64,000 nt of DNA from JAFECT01 sp964432415 (GTDB taxonomy: Bacteria; Pseudomonadota; Alphaproteobacteria; Caulobacterales; Caulobacteraceae). The notes beneath the pieces are model-generated. The model worked only from the letters and a program-made list of their open reading frames with translations. It searched no databases and had not been told where the DNA came from. The stretch is taken from the NCBI GenBank assembly GCA_964432415.1, contig CAYSNW010000016.1:1-64000 (forward strand), given 5' to 3'. Made by a program: the position numbers and the translations under genes. This document shows, piece by piece, positions 61,247-64,000 of the stretch; position 1 is the stretch's first letter, and each line of letters starts with the position of its first letter.

Positions 61247-62806
61247 ATGATGCTGAAAAACAAGACGTTTATCGCGGGCGTTGTCGCCGGCGCGGGTGTG
61301 GCCTGCGCGGCGCTGGCCGGCGTGGGCCTGCAGTGGCCCCAGGCATCGGCCCAGCCGGCGCCCATCAGTCAGAGCGCCCAGCTGATCCGCACCGGGGGAC
61401 AGGTGGTCGCCCCGCCTCCGGGCGCGCCCACCAGCTTCGCCGACATCGTCGACAAGGTGGCCCCGGCCGTGGTCTCCATCGAGACCCGCTCAAAGGTCAG
61501 CGCCGAGACGCTCAAGAAGGTGCCGGGCTTCGAGAACTTCCCCTTCGTCACCCCGAGCCAGCCCAAGGGCGACGGCAGCGGCGACGACGAGCAGGAGGCG
61601 CCTGAACAGTTCGGCGCCGGGTCGGGCTTCTTCATCTCGTCCGACGGCTACATCGTCACCAACAACCACGTCGTGGAGAACGCCGACGAGATCAAGGTCA
61701 AGATGACCGACGATCGCGAGTTGCGCGCCACCGTGGTCGGCCGCGACCTGGCCACCGACCTGGCGGTCATCAAGGTCGAGGGCGCGGGCTTCCCGTTCGT
61801 GGATTTCGAGAAGTCCGCCAAGCCGCGGGTCGGCGACTGGGTCATCGCCATCGGCAACCCCTTCACCCTGGGCGGCACGGTCACCGCCGGCATCGTCTCG
61901 GCCTATTCGCGCGACATCGGCGAGCAGTACGTCGACTACATCCAGATCGACGCGCCCATCAACCGCGGCAACTCGGGTGGGCCCACCTTCGACATCTATG
62001 GCCGGGTGATCGGGGTGAACACCGCCATCTATTCGCCGAACGGCGCCTATGCCGGCATCGGCTTCGCCATCCCCGCCGACGTGGCCGACGCCATCACCAA
62101 GCAGCTGATCTCCGGCGGCAAGGTCTCGCGCGGCTACCTGGGCGTGACCATCTCGCCGCTCACCGAAGACATCCAGAAGAGCCTGGCCCTGGCCTCGAAG
62201 AACGGCGCCTACGTCACCGAACTGGTGCCCGGCGGCCCGTCCGACCGGGCCGGCCTGAAGGTCGGCGACATCGTCGTGCGCCTGAACGGCCAGGCCATCA
62301 AGGACAACACCGAACTGACCCGCCGCGTGGCCATGGCCCGCGCCGGCGACGTGCTGCACCTGGACGTCATCCGGGCCGGACGCCCCATGACGGTGGACGT
62401 GAAGTCGGGTCTGAGACCCTCGGAACAGGAGCTGGCGGCCAAGGCCGGCGACGGCGGCGGCGGCGGAACCTCCAAGGCCACGCCCAAGCCCCAGGTCGAG
62501 GTTGCGCCCAGCGCCGTGCTGGGCCTGAACATCGCGCCCCTCGATGCGTCCGCGCGCAAGCTCTACAGCTTGCCCGCGGGCCTGACCGGCGTGGTGATCA
62601 CCGGAACCGTGGCCCACACCGACGCCGCCAAGAAGGGCTTCCATCCGGGCGACGTCATCGTCATGGCGGACAACCGGCCGATCAATTCGGTGGCGGAGTT
62701 CATCCAGGTGGTCAACGCGGTTAAGGCTTCCGGCCGGCCCAGCGTTCTGCTGCTGGTGCAGCGTGGCGGGCGCAACGCGCCGGTCGCGGTGGCCTTCCCC
62801 AAGTAA
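61247..62806 (+). CDS. DegP/HtrA-type periplasmic serine protease
   Basis: A 519-residue Do-family protease/chaperone. An N-terminal signal-type helix (about 7-30) precedes the trypsin-like domain with His141 (NNHVVEN), Asp171 (TDLAVIKV) and Ser243 (NRGNSGGPT), all present. Two PDZ domains follow (about 290-385 and 420-515), separated by a Gly/Ala/Lys linker. It degrades or refolds damaged envelope proteins. The ATG at 61247 (MMLKNKTF) is used; the ATG at 61175 lies in an inverted repeat. The downstream two-component genes may share its regulation. Confidence 0.93.
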   Translation: MMLKNKTFIAGVVAGAGVACAALAGVGLQWPQASAQPAPISQSAQLIRTGGQVVAPPPGAPTSFADIVDKVAPAVVSIETRSKVSAETLKKVPGFENFPFVTPSQPKGDGSGDDEQEAPEQFGAGSGFFISSDGYIVTNNHVVENADEIKVKMTDDRELRATVVGRDLATDLAVIKVEGAGFPFVDFEKSAKPRVGDWVIAIGNPFTLGGTVTAGIVSAYSRDIGEQYVDYIQIDAPINRGNSGGPTFDIYGRVIGVNTAIYSPNGAYAGIGFAIPADVADAITKQLISGGKVSRGYLGVTISPLTEDIQKSLALASKNGAYVTELVPGGPSDRAGLKVGDIVVRLNGQAIKDNTELTRRVAMARAGDVLHLDVIRAGRPMTVDVKSGLRPSEQELAAKAGDGGGGGTSKATPKPQVEVAPSAVLGLNIAPLDASARKLYSLPAGLTGVVITGTVAHTDAAKKGFHPGDVIVMADNRPINSVAEFIQVVNAVKASGRPSVLLLVQRGGRNAPVAVAFPK

Positions 62807-62817
62807 GGCTATGACTT

Positions 62818-62842
62818 CCGGGGCCGCGGGTCGCGGTCCCGG
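62818..62842 (+). terminator. Possible terminator after the DegP-type gene
   Basis: CCGGGGCCGCG-GGT-CGCGGTCCCGG, an 11-bp stem with one G-U pair. A T-run comes only about 14 nt later, so termination may be partial. Confidence 0.4.
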
Positions 62843-62932
62843 GCGGTCTGCGCCTGTTTTCCTGCGCTATGATCCGGGCGAAGCCGCGAGCGATTCGATG
62901 AAATCCGCTGCGGCACGCCACAGGGGGCGACT

Positions 62933-63604
62933 ATGCGAGTTCTGATCGTCGAGGACGACCTGGAGGCCGCCGCCACCATGGCGCGGGGGCTGAGCGAGTC
63001 GGGCTACGAGACCGTGCACGCGCCGGACGGCGCCCAGGGCCTGACCGAGGCCCAGAAGGGCGGTTTCGACGTCTATGTGGTCGACCGCATGATGCCGCGC
63101 CTGGACGGGCTGTCGATGGTCGAGGCCCTGCGGCGCGAAGGGGACCAGACCCCGGTGCTGTTCCTCTCGGCGCTGGGCGAAATCCAGGACCGGGTGACCG
63201 GCTTGAAGGCCGGCGGCGACGACTATCTGGTCAAGCCCTACGCTTTTGCCGAACTGGTGGCGCGGGTCGAGGCGCTGGCCCGGCGGCGCGAGACCGGATC
63301 GGTGCAGACGGTGCTGAAAGTCGGCGACCTGGAAATGGACCTGATCGGGCGCAGCGTCACCCGCTCCGGCAAGGACATCGACCTGCAGCCGCGCGAATTC
63401 CAGCTGCTCGAATTTTTGATGCGCCACGCCGGCCAGTCGGTGACCCGAACCATGCTGCTCGAGAAGGTCTGGGAGTACCATTTCGACCCCCAGACCAATG
63501 TCATCGACGTCCACATCTCGCGCCTGCGCTCGAAGATCGACAAGGGCTTCGATCGCCCGATGCTGCAGACCGTGCGGGGAGCGGGGTATCGGCTAGAGCC
63601 GTGA
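62933..63604 (+). CDS. OmpR-family response regulator
   Basis: A 223-residue two-component regulator. The receiver domain has an acidic pocket (VEDD), phospho-acceptor Asp51 (YVVDRMMPRLDG) and switch Lys (YLVKPYAF). The C-terminal winged helix is of the OmpR/PhoB type (LQPREFQLLEFLMRHAGQSVTRTMLLEKVW, then VIDVHISRLRSKI, GAGYRLEP). It is followed after 6 nt by its sensor kinase gene. Linked to the DegP-type protease by position, so an envelope-stress input is plausible but unproven. Confidence 0.94.
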   Translation: MRVLIVEDDLEAAATMARGLSESGYETVHAPDGAQGLTEAQKGGFDVYVVDRMMPRLDGLSMVEALRREGDQTPVLFLSALGEIQDRVTGLKAGGDDYLVKPYAFAELVARVEALARRRETGSVQTVLKVGDLEMDLIGRSVTRSGKDIDLQPREFQLLEFLMRHAGQSVTRTMLLEKVWEYHFDPQTNVIDVHISRLRSKIDKGFDRPMLQTVRGAGYRLEP

Positions 63605-63610
63605 TCCGGG

Positions 63611-64000
63611 ATGAAACTCCCTTCGATTTTTCGCAGGACGCCGTTCCGGCTGACGCTGCTGTTCCTGGCCCTGTTCGCGGCGGTGTCCAGCGCGCTCCTG
63701 GCCTACATCTGGTTCGCGACCAAGGCCGAGGCTGACCGGCGCGCCGAGACCGAGGTCAAGACCGAGGTGGCCGGGCTGAAGGCGGCCTATGACGCGGGCG
63801 GTATCGACGCGCTGAACGGCGCCATCGTCATGCGGATGCGGGGGGGGCCTTACCTCTATCTGCTCACCGAGCCGGACGGGAAGACCGGCACCGGCAACAT
63901 CTCGCCGAGCCCGGTGAAGGGGTTCAAGGGCAAGCCGAGTTGGGAGACCTTCAAGGTCTCCCAGACCGACCCCAGCAACAACGTCAACGTCGTCCAGCGC
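63611..64000 (+). CDS. Sensor histidine kinase, N-terminal part (runs off window)
   Basis: An open frame of 130 codons to the window end. The visible part has a short basic N-terminus (MKLPSIFRRTPFRLTLLFLALF), a membrane helix (about 12-36) and the start of a periplasmic sensor domain (AGLKAAYDAGGIDALNGAI, then PYLYLLTEPDG). The kinase core lies outside the window; the assignment rests on this layout and on the adjacent regulator. Confidence 0.8.
   Translation, partial: MKLPSIFRRTPFRLTLLFLALFAAVSSALLAYIWFATKAEADRRAETEVKTEVAGLKAAYDAGGIDALNGAIVMRMRGGPYLYLLTEPDGKTGTGNISPSPVKGFKGKPSWETFKVSQTDPSNNVNVVQR

Overview
The window reads as chromosomal DNA from a high-G+C alphaproteobacterium, most likely Caulobacteraceae (Caulobacter/Phenylobacterium-like). 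This is inferred from the very high G+C, several large TonB-dependent receptors, a class I lysyl-tRNA synthetase, a pdxH / DnaJ-like / aroC neighbourhood, an EAL protein, several hybrid histidine kinases, and Caulobacter-type promoter words. No rRNA, tRNA, CRISPR array, prophage or intact insertion sequence was recognised.

Layout. 1-5.5 kb: GGDEF-EAL protein (cut by the window edge), YqgE/AlgH protein, peroxiredoxin, orphan Vsr endonuclease and a hybrid kinase with two receiver domains, with repeat elements between them. 5.5-9.0 kb: a MerR regulator and two acyl-CoA dehydrogenases in one tight operon with a clear palindromic operator. 9-16.5 kb: housekeeping and hypothetical genes (DUF5655, HAD phosphatase, acetamidase/formamidase, lysK, a metallo-beta-lactamase exonuclease). 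16.5-26.2 kb: an accessory island of visibly lower G+C that looks like a ribosomally synthesised, post-translationally modified peptide (RiPP) cluster. 26.2-28.7 kb: ArsR/SRPBCC operon and hypotheticals. 28.8-37.2 kb: pectin-utilisation operon (TonB receptor, pectin methylesterase, rhamnogalacturonan acetylesterase, GH28, GH43) behind a LacI-type palindrome. 37.2-49.4 kb: CBS-hybrid kinase, cutA, queC-queE, aroC, DnaJ-like, pdxH, TetR with acyl-CoA synthetase, and small hypotheticals. 49.4-60.4 kb: peptide ABC transporter parts (OppB, OppC, OppA) followed by two tandem, near-identical TonB receptors. 60.4-64 kb: ccmE, a palindromic repeat element, a DegP-type protease and the start of a two-component system.

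Most notable system. Between 16.6 and 26.2 kb lie two small related precursor peptides (18935-19177 and 19242-19469), a radical SAM/SPASM maturase, a HExxH peptide-modification enzyme, two 2-oxoglutarate/Fe(II) oxygenases (one prolyl-4-hydroxylase-like), a C39-peptidase ABC exporter, an abnormally short HlyD-like protein, a small secreted protein and a GT9-like glycosyltransferase. Just after the predicted leader cleavage point each precursor carries four tandem aromatic-X-X triplets (FVS FLE FLL FSQ; FTR FES HTQ FGQ). This is the pattern expected of a three-residue cyclophane ('triceptide') substrate. A proline-rich tail ending in a conserved TPQLPPGE follows. The combination of repeated cyclophane motifs, a hydroxylase pair and a proline-rich tail is the best candidate here for an undescribed natural-product system.

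All functional names come from reading motifs in translations. No database search was run.
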